Positions 16,842 to 27,145 are shown, counted from the first letter of the stretch. The stretch is 33,915 nt of DNA from Belnapia moabensis DSM 16746 (GCF_000745835.1 NZ_JQKB01000055.1:1-33915); one strand, 5' to 3'. A program made the numbers and translations. Notes: generated from the letters alone by a model not told the origin.

Positions 16842-17798
16842 TCATTCTAGCCGGGCGCCCGTCGCGCGAACCACAGCACCCCAACTCTCAATCTCGGAAT
16901 CGAAGAAGCGCTTCATTTCCTCTGGACTGCTACCCTCAGGCAACGCACCATTTTCGAGGATCCGGGTGCGCACCTCGTCGACCGCGAGCGATTCCCGCAG
17001 AACCGCGACGTAACGCTCGACGAGCGACGCAGGCATGCCGGCCGGGCCGAACATGCCGATCCAGCTTGAAGCCTGGAGCTCCGATATCCCTAACTCGGAG
17101 AAGGTTGGCACATCAGGCAGAGACGGCCAGCGCTGACGAAGCGCTACAGCAAGCGGCCGTACTCGTCCTGCCTGAACGGCACCGATGGTAGTAGTGATGT
17201 TGTTGAAGGATGCATCGATTTGTCCGGACATCAACTCGGCCATCAGTGGCCCTGCCTCACGATAGGGTACGTTGGAGAGTTCGACACCGAGGCGAAGTCG
17301 CATCAGTCCGCCCGCCAGACTCTGTGTGCTGGCGGTGCCCACCGAACCATAGGTGACGCGCCCCGGACGGGTCTTTGCATACGCCACGAACTCTTCGAAA
17401 TTCCTCGCCGGAAAATTGGGTGAGACCACAAGCAGCGTCGGCAGCATCGCCACCAATGAAACGGGAGTGAAGTCATGCCGCACATCATAGGGTAAGTTCG
17501 GTACCATACTGGCATTAATGGCGTGGCTCGCCGCAGCGAGCAGGAGCGTGGTGCCGTCTGGCCGCGCCTTCGCGACGATATCGGCACCGATGACGCCGGA
17601 AGCGCCGCTGCGGTTCTCCACGACCACACTGGCAGCGCCGAGCCTTGCCTGGAAGTGCGGAGCGAGGATTCTAGCGACTTGGTCGGTTCCGGTGCCAGGC
17701 GAGTTCGGCACGACGAAGCGAATGACGACGCCGGATTGGGCGATGGCACGGCCAACTAGCGCCACGGATGGCGTGGCGAGCAGCACTCTTCGGAACAT
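16842..17798 (-). CDS. Bug/TctC-family solute receptor
   Basis: A complete 318-residue TTT receptor. It begins MFRRVLLATPSVALVGRAIA (signal peptide) after GGGGGAGGA. Family marks are VVPNSPGTGTDQVARILAP, VVENRSGASGVIGADIVA, KARPDGTTLLL, LPYDVRHDFTPVSLV, SLPDVPTFSELG and FGPAGMPASLVER. The phosphate-loop-like PFxAGGxxD motif of most Bug proteins reads PNSPGTGTD here, so the ligand-binding loop differs from the other copies. It lies downstream of the acyl-CoA dehydrogenase pair on the same strand with a 78-bp gap and could be the last gene of that operon. A 9-codon open frame with a good ribosome site (17831-17860) sits in the gap. Confidence 0.92.
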   Translation of the reverse strand: MFRRVLLATPSVALVGRAIAQSGVVIRFVVPNSPGTGTDQVARILAPHFQARLGAASVVVENRSGASGVIGADIVAKARPDGTTLLLAAASHAINASMVPNLPYDVRHDFTPVSLVAMLPTLLVVSPNFPARNFEEFVAYAKTRPGRVTYGSVGTASTQSLAGGLMRLRLGVELSNVPYREAGPLMAELMSGQIDASFNNITTTIGAVQAGRVRPLAVALRQRWPSLPDVPTFSELGISELQASSWIGMFGPAGMPASLVERYVAVLRESLAVDEVRTRILENGALPEGSSPEEMKRFFDSEIESWGAVVRATGARLE

Positions 17799-17876
17799 GT
17801 TCCTCCCCCATTTTGGAGTTTAGAGCCGCTTCAGTTGCAAGCCTCGTTGAAATGAGCCATGGGATCTCCTTCGCGG

Positions 17877-19016
17877 CTAGTAGCCCATCAGGCTGGCGTA
17901 GCGGTCGCGGTGGAAGGGGCCGTCGCCGAAGGTCTGCTGGGCCACACGGGCGCGTTTGAGGAAGAAGCCGATCTCGTGCTCGTCCGTCATGCCAATGCCG
18001 CCATGCATCTGGATGGCCTCGTTGCCGATCAGCCAAACGGCGTCGCAGGCCTTGGCCTTGGCAGCGCTTGACAGCAGCGCGGCTTCGGGGGCCCCCGCCT
18101 CGAGTGCTTCGAGAGCGCCGAGCACGGCGGAGCGGAGCAGCTCCAGCTCGCAGAACATCAGCCCGGCCCGATGCTTGAGCGCCTGGAAGGAGCCGATTGG
18201 GACGCCGAATTGCCGACGGTCCTTAAGATATTGCAGAGTGCGGTCGAAGGCCTCGCCGGCAAGGCCGAGCATCTCCGCCGCCAGCCCGACATAGGCACGG
18301 TCCAGCAACGGCTCCAGCACCGCCATACCGGCGTCAGCCTCGCCAAGCAGTGCGTCCTCGCCGAGTTCGACAGCATCAAGGCGGATCGCCGCAGCGTTGC
18401 GGCTGTCCACCATCACGCGGCGGGATACGGTGACGCCGGGCGTGGCGGCGGGCACGAGGAACAGGCTGATGTTGTCGGCATTGCCCGCCTCCCCAACGGT
18501 CCGTGCCGTGACGATCAGCATGTCCGCCAGACCGCCATCGGGGACGAAGCGCTTCTCGCCGTTGAGCCGCCAACCCCTATCGGTGCGCTCCGCCCGCGTC
18601 TGCACGTGGCTTGGCGCATGATGCGCACCCTCCTCCATGGCCAGCGCGAAAAGGCGCTCCCCGGCGGCTAGGGCGGACAAGTGCTCCTGCCTCTGTGCCG
18701 CGCTGCCGCCGAGCAGCAGGGCGCTCGCGCCGATCAGGGCCGTGGAGAGGAGGGGCGTTGGGGCCAGGGTCCGCCCCGCCGCCTCAAGTACGAGGCAGAG
18801 GCCGAGCAGGCCGAACTCCGACCCTCCATGCACCTCTGACACCAGGAAGCCGGGCCAGCCCAGCTCCGTCATCTCCTGCCAGAGCGGGCGGGAGAAGCCG
18901 CTGGCATCGCTGCTGTCGCGGAGTTGCCGCAGTGCGCGGACCGGGCTGCGTTCCGCGAAGAAGGCTTGCGCTTGGTCGCGGATCAGCCGGGCCTCGGATG
19001 AGAGGGCAAGGGCCAT
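17877..19016 (-). CDS. Acyl-CoA dehydrogenase, probable non-catalytic or partner subunit
   Basis: A 379-residue flavoprotein of the acyl-CoA dehydrogenase family, which desaturates acyl-CoA between C2 and C3 with FAD. The family is clear from the DRRQFGVPIGSFQALKHRAG arginine/FAD segment and IQMHGGIGMTDEHEIGFFLK near the C-terminus. It lacks the YEGTSEIQ-type glutamate loop: the corresponding end reads ARVAQQTFGDGPFHRDR. This resembles partner subunits of heteromeric acyl-CoA dehydrogenases, in which one chain gives the catalytic base and the other most of the flavin site. It starts 11 bp after the next acyl-CoA dehydrogenase ends, consistent with a complex. Confidence 0.92.
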   Translation of the reverse strand: MALALSSEARLIRDQAQAFFAERSPVRALRQLRDSSDASGFSRPLWQEMTELGWPGFLVSEVHGGSEFGLLGLCLVLEAAGRTLAPTPLLSTALIGASALLLGGSAAQRQEHLSALAAGERLFALAMEEGAHHAPSHVQTRAERTDRGWRLNGEKRFVPDGGLADMLIVTARTVGEAGNADNISLFLVPAATPGVTVSRRVMVDSRNAAAIRLDAVELGEDALLGEADAGMAVLEPLLDRAYVGLAAEMLGLAGEAFDRTLQYLKDRRQFGVPIGSFQALKHRAGLMFCELELLRSAVLGALEALEAGAPEAALLSSAAKAKACDAVWLIGNEAIQMHGGIGMTDEHEIGFFLKRARVAQQTFGDGPFHRDRYASLMGY

Positions 19017-19027
19017 GTCGCTGTTCC

Positions 19028-20218
<1,191 letters not shown>

Positions 20219-20247
20219 GTGCTCCTCCTTGAGAAAGGTTCGCTGCA

Positions 20248-22092
20248 TCAGGCCTCGATGAGGATCACGTCGTCATCCGGCTCGGCGGCATGCAGGCGCT
20301 CGACCAGCGCGGCACGCCGTTCCCGCGTGGCGCGTTGATTGATGTAGCCCTTATCAGTTAGCTCACCGCCGTCGATCGAGGGCGGCTCGGACATCAGCAG
20401 GATGCGGCCGATCCGGGCGCTGGAGCCGCCCGCCGCCCGCCCATGCGCCCGCAGCCCGTCGCGGATGCGGGCGATGATGGCGGGGTGCCGGACCAGCGTC
20501 TCCGTCGTCGCCTCCGGCTCGCTGACCAGTGCCCGACAGGCGTGCAGATTGATCCAGCCGAGCAACCCAACGAAATCCCGATCATGGCCGGTGACGATCG
20601 CGTCCTGGAGGATGGGCGAGACGGCGGTGAGCGCTGCTACCCGCAGCGGACCGGTATGCACGAATGTACCGGTCGAGAGCTTGAAATCCTCTAACAGGCG
20701 GCCGGCGAACTCCAACCCTTCCGATGGGTTGTCTGGATCGACGAAGACGCCCGCATCACCGGTGATGTAGAAGCCTTCCTCGTCGAAGGACTTCGCGGTC
20801 AGCTCCGGCTCGCTCCAGTAACCCGGCATGACGCCATGGCCGCGCACCCGCAGCTCGTATTTCGTACCGCTGGGCAGCAGCTTTACCTCAACGCCTGGCA
20901 GCGGCAGGCCGATGATGCCGGAGCGCCTGGTGTGCCACCAGACGCTGGTCACATTCGGCCCAAGCTCCGTCGCGCCCCAGGCAGTCATGAAGAAGACCGG
21001 ACGGCCGCTATACCGGATGGCAAGTGCCTGCAGCCGCTCGTACAAGTCGTTCGCCAGCGTCGATCCGCCATAAGCCATCATTTCGAGCCGGCTGAAGAAA
21101 CGCCGTGCCAGCGCCTCCTCCCGCTCCAGCGCCGTGGTCAGCATGGCATACCCTGCGGGCACGTTGGAGTAGTAGGTGACCGGGATCTCCCGCAAGTTGC
21201 GAAGCGTCTCCTCAAACTGCCCGGGTACCGGCCGCCCGTCATCGATATGAACGGATCCGCCCTCGGCGAGAAAGCGCAGCAGGGTGGAGCTGCTGCCCAT
21301 GGTGTGGTTCCAGGGTAGCCAGCTGAGGATTGCCGGCGGGGCGGCAAGGGTGCTCTGCGGCCGCATTTGCGCCGAGGCTGTGATATTGGCGCAGGTCATC
21401 CCATGGGTATTAACCGCCCCCTTCGGGGTGCCGGTCGAGCCCGAGGTAAAGAGAATGCGCGCCGGCGTCTCCGGCATGATGACGGCGATGGATCGCGCGA
21501 CCGCCTCGGTCACCGGGCGGCGGGCCAGATCGGCGAAGGCGTGGCTTGGCTGGCCCTCTGGCGGCCGCTCCACATGCAACAGGACCATGCCCTCGAGCGG
21601 CAACGCATCAAGCGCCGCGGCGAAGGGCGGGGCGTCCTGCACGAAGACGAAGCCAGGTTGCACCACGCCGAAGAGCCGCCTCAGCTTGGCATGGTCGCGG
21701 CTCATCAGCGAATAGGCCGGGGAGACTGGGGCAACCGGGATGCGCGCTTGCATGCCGGCCAGGGTGATCAGTGCATGCTCGATGCTGTTGCCGCTGAGCA
21801 CCAGCAGTGGCCCGCGCGTGGGACCGCCTAGATCGAGCAGGGCCTGGGTCAGAGCATCGACGATGCGCTGCGCCTCGCCATAGGTGACGTGCTGCCAGGT
21901 TCGGTCCGGGCCGCGACGCTGGGCGACCCAGATCTGGTCCGGGCGCTCCGCCGCCCACCGCCGGAGATAGGCAGGGATGTGTCGCTCCACCGGCCCGAGC
22001 GGCACCGGGTTGCTCAGCAGGATGCTGCCATCCGCCCGCCGTTCCACCGTGACTTCCCGCGGTGCCCAGCGGAGCCCATTCGCGTCCCGCAT
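20248..22092 (-). CDS. Feruloyl-CoA synthase-like acid-CoA ligase
   Basis: An adenylate-forming ligase of about 614 residues that would convert a carboxylic acid to its CoA thioester with ATP. The P-loop is ARILFTSGSTGTPKGA (around residues 212-227), followed by SWLPWNHTMGSSS, TAWGATELGP, GFYITGDAGVFVDP and GRLLEDFKLSTGTFV. The end reads ELTDKGYINQRATRERRAAL, which I know as typical of feruloyl-CoA synthases rather than generic acyl-CoA ligases, as is LSGNSIEHALITL. ATG 22092 is preferred over GTG 22101 because GAGGTGAGGG precedes it. It ends overlapping the next gene's first possible start. The true substrate may be another arylpropanoid or aromatic acid. Confidence 0.88.
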   Translation of the reverse strand: MRDANGLRWAPREVTVERRADGSILLSNPVPLGPVERHIPAYLRRWAAERPDQIWVAQRRGPDRTWQHVTYGEAQRIVDALTQALLDLGGPTRGPLLVLSGNSIEHALITLAGMQARIPVAPVSPAYSLMSRDHAKLRRLFGVVQPGFVFVQDAPPFAAALDALPLEGMVLLHVERPPEGQPSHAFADLARRPVTEAVARSIAVIMPETPARILFTSGSTGTPKGAVNTHGMTCANITASAQMRPQSTLAAPPAILSWLPWNHTMGSSSTLLRFLAEGGSVHIDDGRPVPGQFEETLRNLREIPVTYYSNVPAGYAMLTTALEREEALARRFFSRLEMMAYGGSTLANDLYERLQALAIRYSGRPVFFMTAWGATELGPNVTSVWWHTRRSGIIGLPLPGVEVKLLPSGTKYELRVRGHGVMPGYWSEPELTAKSFDEEGFYITGDAGVFVDPDNPSEGLEFAGRLLEDFKLSTGTFVHTGPLRVAALTAVSPILQDAIVTGHDRDFVGLLGWINLHACRALVSEPEATTETLVRHPAIIARIRDGLRAHGRAAGGSSARIGRILLMSEPPSIDGGELTDKGYINQRATRERRAALVERLHAAEPDDDVILIEA

Positions 22093-22113
22093 GTCCCTCA
22101 CCTCTCCGGACCA

Positions 22114-22953
22114 TCAATCGCCCGTCTTCGTTTCACGGTAGTCCTTAAAGGGCGCGTCCCGCTGACTCAGCAGGTCACGCACGCTCCCGCCGTCGCGCTT
22201 GAACTGGCGGCGATAGGCCTGGCTGCTCTCGGTGCAGAAGGCCAAGGCCTGCATCTCCGTCCCGGCGCGCAGCCCGTCGCGCATGCCCATGATCTCCATG
22301 GCGCGGTGGACCGAGCGCTTGTTGATCTGCTGCAGGTCGGGCGGAACCTTCGAGACACGATCTGCGACCTTCAGCACCTCCTCGTCCAGCTTGTCAGCGG
22401 GGAAGGCGCGGTTGGCGAAGCCGTCCTGCGCAGCCTCGACGCCGCTAATGGCGTCGCCGGTCAAGTACATCTCCATGGCGCGGCGCATGCCGAGCAGCCA
22501 GGGGTGGAACTGCATATCCGGGGGGCTCATTAGCCGGGTCGGCGGGTAGCCGATCTTTGCGTCTTCGGCGACGTAGACCAGGTCACAGGCGGTTGCCAGC
22601 TCGCTGCCACCGGCAAGGCAATAGCCATGCACCTGGGCGATGACCGGCTTGGCCAAGTCCCACATTCGGAACCAGCCTTCCACCACCTGGCGAGACCAGG
22701 GCCAGATGCCCTGTGCTGTGTGATAAGGCTGGCCCTCCGCATTATTGGCTGCGAGGTCGTAGCCGGCGCAGAAGGCAGGACCGGCTCCGCGAATGATGGT
22801 GACGCGGACGCTGCCGTCCCGGTCGGCCTCGGTAAGTGCAGGGAAAATAGCGCCGCGCAGGGCATTGTTCAGCGCATTGCGCTTCTCCGGTCGATTCAGC
22901 GTCAGGCGCCGCACGCCGGGCAGTGGGTCGTCGAGCAGCAGAATATCGGTCAT
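22114..22953 (-). CDS. Enoyl-CoA hydratase/isomerase (crotonase) family protein
   Basis: A 279-residue crotonase-fold enzyme acting on a CoA thioester. The oxyanion-hole segments are FCAGYDL (residues 61-67) and YCLAGGSELA (111-120), with Glu118 matching the first catalytic glutamate of enoyl-CoA hydratase. The second glutamate is absent: the equivalent segment reads IGYPPTRLMSPPD. It also lacks the sequence pattern of hydroxycinnamoyl-CoA hydratase-lyase, so ferulate cleavage should not be assumed. GGAGG precedes the ATG. It lies between the Bug receptor and the CoA ligase in the same operon. A related enzyme with the same overall build is encoded at 27146-28036. Confidence 0.9.
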   Translation of the reverse strand: MTDILLLDDPLPGVRRLTLNRPEKRNALNNALRGAIFPALTEADRDGSVRVTIIRGAGPAFCAGYDLAANNAEGQPYHTAQGIWPWSRQVVEGWFRMWDLAKPVIAQVHGYCLAGGSELATACDLVYVAEDAKIGYPPTRLMSPPDMQFHPWLLGMRRAMEMYLTGDAISGVEAAQDGFANRAFPADKLDEEVLKVADRVSKVPPDLQQINKRSVHRAMEIMGMRDGLRAGTEMQALAFCTESSQAYRRQFKRDGGSVRDLLSQRDAPFKDYRETKTGD

Positions 22954-22983
22954 GTAGTTATTGCCTCCTTCCAGGGGACCATC

Positions 22984-23928
22984 TCAGCGGCGAGCCAGAC
23001 CCGCCTCGCGCAGGGCCGGTCCAGCGCTGGCATAGGCGTCCCGCACGGTCCGCTCGAACAGCTCTGCCGTCATGGGCTGCGGCAGCATGCCAATCCGCAG
23101 CAGCATTGCATGGACGTTGGGAGATTGCGCCGCACGCTGCAGGGCTTCGTTCAGGATGCGCAGCCGATCCTCCGGCAAGCCTCGCGGCGCGACGAAGCCG
23201 ACTGTCGCCTGCACGACCAGGTCATGGCCCATCTCCCGCACCGTTGGCACGTCCGGCACCTCATCCCAGCGGTCGGGACTGGCGGAGGCAAGTAGGCGCA
23301 GCCGGCCGGACTGAATGGCTGGCAGCATTTCCGGGGGCGCCTGGATCACCGCCTCGACATGCCCGCCCATGGTGGCGGTCACGGCTTCGGCACCCGAGGG
23401 GAATGGGATGAATTGGAAGCGCGCGCCGGTCATGCGGCCGAGGGCGAACATACCAAGATTGTTCGGTGCGCCCGTGGCACCGAAGGTAACGCGGCGGCTG
23501 CGCCCAGCCGCGATCAGATCCTCCAGCGAGCGCAGCGGGCTCTCTGCCCGCACGCCGATGCCGTAGCGGAACCCAGCATAAGCCGGCAGGTAGGTGAAGC
23601 TGTCGGGCGTATAGGACACCTGCAGCATGTGCGGCGTGACTGCGATACTGTTCAGCCCGCCGGTCCCGATGGTGTAGCCGTCTGGTCGCGCCGCAGCGAT
23701 GGTTTGTGGCCCGACGGTGCCCTGTCCGCCCGGCCGGTTGATCACCTGGACCGGCACGCCGATGAGCTTTTCCGCCTCGGCCAGTACGGCACGCGTGGCG
23801 ACATCGGTGGAACCGCCGGCGGCGTACTGCACGATGGCGGTGATCTCCCGATCCGGATAGCCGGCCGCGAAGGCGGGCGTCGCCAGCGTCGTCAGCGCCG
23901 CACCAGTGAGGGTGCGTCTGCGTATCAT
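22984..23928 (-). CDS. Bug/TctC-family solute receptor of the TTT operon
   Basis: A 314-residue periplasmic receptor with signal peptide (RRRTLTGAALTTLATPAFA). The ligand loop reads IVQYAAGGSTDVATRAVLAE, followed by VINRPGGQGTVGPQTIAA and ARPDGYTIGTGGLNSIAV. It lies 20 bp downstream of tctA and is the only receptor in the window next to its permease, so it is the likely cognate TctC of that system. GGAGGAA precedes the start. The ligand is presumably the acid activated by the CoA ligase two genes downstream. Confidence 0.93.
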   Translation of the reverse strand: MIRRRTLTGAALTTLATPAFAAGYPDREITAIVQYAAGGSTDVATRAVLAEAEKLIGVPVQVINRPGGQGTVGPQTIAAARPDGYTIGTGGLNSIAVTPHMLQVSYTPDSFTYLPAYAGFRYGIGVRAESPLRSLEDLIAAGRSRRVTFGATGAPNNLGMFALGRMTGARFQFIPFPSGAEAVTATMGGHVEAVIQAPPEMLPAIQSGRLRLLASASPDRWDEVPDVPTVREMGHDLVVQATVGFVAPRGLPEDRLRILNEALQRAAQSPNVHAMLLRIGMLPQPMTAELFERTVRDAYASAGPALREAGLARR

Positions 23929-23947
23929 GGGTCTATTCCTCCCTGCG

Positions 23948-25447
23948 TCACGTCACCGCCTCCTGCAGCGCCGCCGGCTTGCGGATGACGAGACCGCTCG
24001 CCAGCGTCAGCACCGCGAGGAGGATGAGGCCGAGTGCGATGGGATGCTCCGCCAGCGTGGTGAGATCGCCATCCGCAATCAGCAACGCCTGCCGCAACGA
24101 GCGCTCGAAGGTCGGGCCCAGCACATAAGCGAGGACCAGCGGCCCAAGATCGAAGCCGGCGCGGCGCAACCCGAAGCCGACCAGGCCGAACACCGCCGCC
24201 AGCAGCACGTCAAACTGGTTCAGCCCAACGCTCCAGGTCCCAATGACACAGATCATCAGGATGGTAGTGGCCATGAAGCGCCGTGGCACTTCAAGCGCGC
24301 GCACGAAGAGTCCGACAAAGGGCAGATTCAGCACCAGCAGGAGAACGTTGCCGAGATACATGGAGGCGATAACGCCCCAGTAGAGCTCGGGCTGACGCTC
24401 CAGGATCATCGGCCCGGGCTGCACGCCATGGATCAGCAGCGCGCCGAGCAGCAGCGCCGTCACCGCATTGGCCGGGATGCCGAGGGTAAGCAGTGGAATG
24501 AAGGCGCCGGCCGTGCCGCTGTTGTTGGCTGCCTCCGGCCCTGCCACGCCCTCCACCGCACCATGGCCGAACTCCTCCGGGTGGCGTGCCAGGCGGCGCT
24601 CCACGGCATAGGAAAGGAAGGAGGCGAGGACGGCACCGCCACCAGGCAGCAGGCCGACCAGGAAGCCGAGCACGGAGCCGCGCGCGATTGGCATGACGCT
24701 GCGCCGTGCTTCCTCCCTGTTCGGCAGGAAGCCTAGCAGTGTCGACGGTGGGCGTAACAGCTCAGGCTTCTCGTCCTTCCCGAGGGCCAAGAAGAGCAGC
24801 TCCGAGAGGCCGAACAGGCCGAGGGCGAGTGGGGCGATGTTGACGCCGTCCACCAGCGCCGGGATGCCGAAGGTGAAGCGCGGCGTGCCGGTGAGAGGGT
24901 CCAGCCCAACTGCCCCGAGCAGCAGCCCGAGAAGGGCCATCAGCGTCGCTTTGGCGATGCCGGAAGCGGCGAAGAAGGCGATGAGCGACAGCCCCGCCAG
25001 CATCAGCGCCGCATATTCCCAGGGGCCGAAGGCGATGACAATCTCGGCCAGCGGCGGCGAGAGCAGCATGATGCCGAGCACGCCGAAGGTACCCGCGATG
25101 AAGCTGCCGATAGCGGCGATGCCGAGCGCGGCGCCGGCACGACCATTGCGGGCCATGGCATGGCCATCAATGCAGGTGACGACGGAGGAGGCCTCGCCCG
25201 GGATGCGCATCAGCACCGAGGTGATCGTGCCACCATAGGCCACGCCGTAGTAGATCCCGGCGAGCAGGATGATAGCACCGGTCGGGTCGAGCTTCAGACT
25301 GATTGGTAGCAGCAGGGCGATCGTCGTCGCCGGCCCAAGGCCGGGCAGCACGCCAACCAGCGTGCCAAGCACGGCGCCCAGAAAGCAGAGCGAAAGGTTC
25401 TGGACCGTCAGAAGAACGGCAAAGCCTTGGAGCAGTCCCTGGGCCAT
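23948..25447 (-). CDS. tctA: TctA: large membrane subunit of tripartite tricarboxylate transporter
   Basis: A 499-residue polytopic inner-membrane protein that forms the transport path of TTT systems. The start at 25447 ([20 protein letters not shown]) has AAGGAGG nine bases upstream. Family signatures are [20 protein letters not shown] in the first helices, [20 protein letters not shown], and [20 protein letters not shown] followed by [20 protein letters not shown] in the second half. About ten to twelve hydrophobic segments can be counted. It starts 13 bp after tctB ends and is followed by its receptor. The substrate is set mainly by the receptor. Confidence 0.95.
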   Translation of the reverse strand: MAQGLLQGFAVLLTVQNLSLCFLGAVLGTLVGVLPGLGPATTIALLLPISLKLDPTGAIILLAGIYYGVAYGGTITSVLMRIPGEASSVVTCIDGHAMARNGRAGAALGIAAIGSFIAGTFGVLGIMLLSPPLAEIVIAFGPWEYAALMLAGLSLIAFFAASGIAKATLMALLGLLLGAVGLDPLTGTPRFTFGIPALVDGVNIAPLALGLFGLSELLFLALGKDEKPELLRPPSTLLGFLPNREEARRSVMPIARGSVLGFLVGLLPGGGAVLASFLSYAVERRLARHPEEFGHGAVEGVAGPEAANNSGTAGAFIPLLTLGIPANAVTALLLGALLIHGVQPGPMILERQPELYWGVIASMYLGNVLLLVLNLPFVGLFVRALEVPRRFMATTILMICVIGTWSVGLNQFDVLLAAVFGLVGFGLRRAGFDLGPLVLAYVLGPTFERSLRQALLIADGDLTTLAEHPIALGLILLAVLTLASGLVIRKPAALQEAVT

Positions 25448-25460
25448 GGCGCCTGCCTCC

Positions 25461-25997
25461 TTAGCCGCCGCGGACCAGGCCAAGCCTGGCGAGGCCGAGC
25501 TCGAACGGCCCGGACGGGAAGGGAACGCCGAGCGCCGTGCCGAAGAGCAGGGTAACCGAGGTCAGGAGGATGGCCGCCCAGCCAAGGGCGGCGGCCCAGG
25601 ACCGGCGCTCGCCAAGCCGCAGCATCAGCACGACGGCGAGGAAGCCCGCTGGGATGAAGCCGATCACCGGAAAGGCGAGCGCGGTCCCCAGCATGCCGGC
25701 GGCGTAGGCGAGAAAAGTACGCGACGCAAAGGGCGAGGCGGCGCCGCCCTCCGGCTCGCCTTCGCCTGGCCAGACGAGCAAGACAAGCGCCACCAGGCCG
25801 ATCAGCAGGGTGACGAGTTGCGGCAGCAGACCCGGTCCCGGACCGTCCCACGCCCAGGTGTCGAGCGTCGCCGCCTCGAACCCGGCGGCGATTGCCAAGC
25901 CAAGCAGGAGCAGCGCGGCGATGCGGGCCGGACGGCGCGTGCTACCGGGCGGCTGTGCGGCATCGCTCGTTGCTAAGTGGGCGCGCTTCGTCGACAA
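25461..25997 (-). CDS. tctB: TctB: small membrane subunit of tripartite tricarboxylate transporter
   Basis: A small membrane protein with four hydrophobic segments: IAALLLLGLAIAAGFEA, LLPQLVTLLIGLVALVLLVW, AYAAGMLGTALAFPVIGFIP and AALGWAAILLTSVTLLFGTA. This is the TctB pattern and it lies directly before tctA. No ATG is present near the expected start. I use TTG at 25997 (178 residues); GTG at 26024 is an alternative, and neither has a strong ribosome site. The frame stays open further upstream but that part does not look like protein. It heads the operon divergent from the IclR gene. Confidence 0.8.
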   Translation of the reverse strand: MSTKRAHLATSDAAQPPGSTRRPARIAALLLLGLAIAAGFEAATLDTWAWDGPGPGLLPQLVTLLIGLVALVLLVWPGEGEPEGGAASPFASRTFLAYAAGMLGTALAFPVIGFIPAGFLAVVLMLRLGERRSWAAALGWAAILLTSVTLLFGTALGVPFPSGPFELGLARLGLVRGG

Positions 25998-26051
25998 ATC
26001 GTCAGGACAGACCGTTCCTGCCACGACGGGCGCCTGCGCAGCCGAGCCAGC

Positions 26052-26065
26052 TGTCCGGTTGGACA
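26052..26065. promoter_or_regulatory. Short dyad TGTCC-N4-GGACA in the tctB leader
   Basis: TGTCC (26052-26056), GGTT, GGACA (26061-26065) is a perfect short inverted repeat about 55 bp upstream of the assigned tctB start. A half-site-like TTGGACAAG recurs near 26115. It may be a regulator site or a small RNA hairpin; there is no direct evidence for either. Confidence 0.25.
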
Positions 26066-26087
26066 AGACGGATTCCTCCCGACACGC

Positions 26088-26102
26088 TTCCACTTTGTGG
26101 AA
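26088..26102. promoter_or_regulatory. Palindrome TTCCA-N5-TGGAA, candidate IclR operator 1
   Basis: TTCCACTTTGTGGAA is a perfect 5-5-5 palindrome, and one more pair outside (C at 26087, G at 26103) also matches. It lies 91 bp upstream of the assigned tctB start. An identical-format site occurs at 26226-26240. IclR-family proteins commonly bind dyads of about 15 bp in divergent promoter regions, and the iclR-type gene is adjacent. Confidence 0.55.
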
Positions 26103-26128
26103 GTATCTTCTACCTTGGACAAGGGGAT

Positions 26129-26150
26129 GGTGGAGCGACTGTTCTCCACC
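26129..26150. promoter_or_regulatory. Stem-loop GGTGGAG-N8-CTCCACC
   Basis: A perfect 7-bp inverted repeat with an 8-base spacer (26129-26135 and 26144-26150), lying between the two TTCCA-N5-TGGAA sites. It could be a hairpin in the leader of either divergent transcript or a further protein site. Its role is not evident. Confidence 0.25.
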
Positions 26151-26225
26151 TGTCAACGTTTGGTGGCAGATCGCAAAGGGGGCAGCAGCACATCGCAAAG
26201 AATCTGAGAACCAGCGGCGATGTGA

Positions 26226-26240
26226 TTCCAACATGTGGAA
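26226..26240. promoter_or_regulatory. Palindrome TTCCA-N5-TGGAA, candidate IclR operator 2
   Basis: TTCCAACATGTGGAA has the same arms and spacing as the site at 26088-26102, 138 bp away, close to 13 helical turns. It ends four bases before the preferred iclR start at 26245 and contains the alternative ATG at 26233, so a protein bound here would block translation start or transcription of its own gene. Confidence 0.5.
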
Positions 26241-26244
26241 AGTC

Positions 26245-27051
26245 ATGGCCGACGTAACGGGCACCCAGACCATCATCCGGACCATCCACCTGCTGCGCTT
26301 GATGGCCAGCCAGAGCGCCGCCGGCGCCCGGCTGACCGATTTAGCGCGGGCCACGCGCCTGCCGGCACCTACCGTACGGCGCATGCTGCGTTGCCTGCTG
26401 CAGGAAGGAATGGCGAGCCAAGACCCCACCACGCGACGCTACCATCTGGGACCGTTGGTTGCCGAGCTCGGCCTGCTCACCAGCCATCACCAGCGGCGTG
26501 CTGCCCTGTGCCAGCCCATGCTGGACAGGCTGGCGCGGGAGACCGGCGACACCGTCTACCTTGCCATCCGCAGCGGCTTCGACGCCGTCTCGATCGCGCG
26601 CGCCACAACGGACGGCCCCGTGCGCATCACCACTACCCAAGTCGGGGATCGTCTACCTCTGGGCGTCGGGCCGGGCGGCGTCGTGCTACTGGCAGCGCTG
26701 GAGCATGCTGAGGCCGAGGCCGCGATCGCCACGGTCGAACCCGCCCTGGCCACTTTCGGTGGTTTCGGCGCCGCCGAGCTGCGCTCCGAGGTCGCCTTTG
26801 CGCGCCAGCGACGCTTCGCCATCAGTCGCGAGCGCATCACGCCTGGTCTGAGTGGCATCGGCGTGGCGGTGCCACAGATTGCTGGCCACCCGCCTATGGC
26901 GCTGACCCTTGGTTCCATCAGCGCTCGCATTGAGGGCGACCGCTGCGAATGGTTGGCCGCGCTGCTGCATGCGGCCGCACGGGATATTGCCGCTCTGCTA
27001 GAGGGTGGCGATGCAAGGGCAGTGCCCGCAGTCGATTGCACTCAGGTCTGA
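26245..27051 (+). CDS. IclR-family transcriptional regulator
   Basis: A 268-residue regulator: winged helix-turn-helix at about residues 8-70 (TIIRTIHLLRLMAS, LTDLARATRLPAPTVRRMLR, YHLGPLVAELG), then a GAF-like effector domain containing LARETGDTVYLAIRSGFDAV and LPLGVGPGGVVLLAAL. The ATG at 26245 is preferred, with GGAAAG just upstream; an in-frame ATG at 26233 would add four residues. It is transcribed divergently from the TctBA operon and 95 bp ahead of a crotonase gene, so it probably controls both sides in response to the imported acid or its CoA ester. IclR proteins may repress or activate; which applies is not visible. Confidence 0.92.
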   Translation: MADVTGTQTIIRTIHLLRLMASQSAAGARLTDLARATRLPAPTVRRMLRCLLQEGMASQDPTTRRYHLGPLVAELGLLTSHHQRRAALCQPMLDRLARETGDTVYLAIRSGFDAVSIARATTDGPVRITTTQVGDRLPLGVGPGGVVLLAALEHAEAEAAIATVEPALATFGGFGAAELRSEVAFARQRRFAISRERITPGLSGIGVAVPQIAGHPPMALTLGSISARIEGDRCEWLAALLHAAARDIAALLEGGDARAVPAVDCTQV

Positions 27052-27145
27052 ACGCACTCCACTCTGGTGCTGCGGGCCGGCTTTCGCTGCGCGGTCGGCA
27101 GGCAATGCTGGCAGGATACCGGTACTGGCTGAAGGAGGAACAGGA

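Noticed and set aside
22114-22953. Assignment of the first crotonase as hydroxycinnamoyl-CoA hydratase-lyase (vanillin-forming)
   Set aside because: The active-site segments differ from that enzyme; only the neighbouring ligase suggests a ferulate-type route.
26129-26150. A factor-independent terminator in the tctB leader
   Set aside because: The hairpin is short and has no T-run in either direction, so it is listed only as a dyad.
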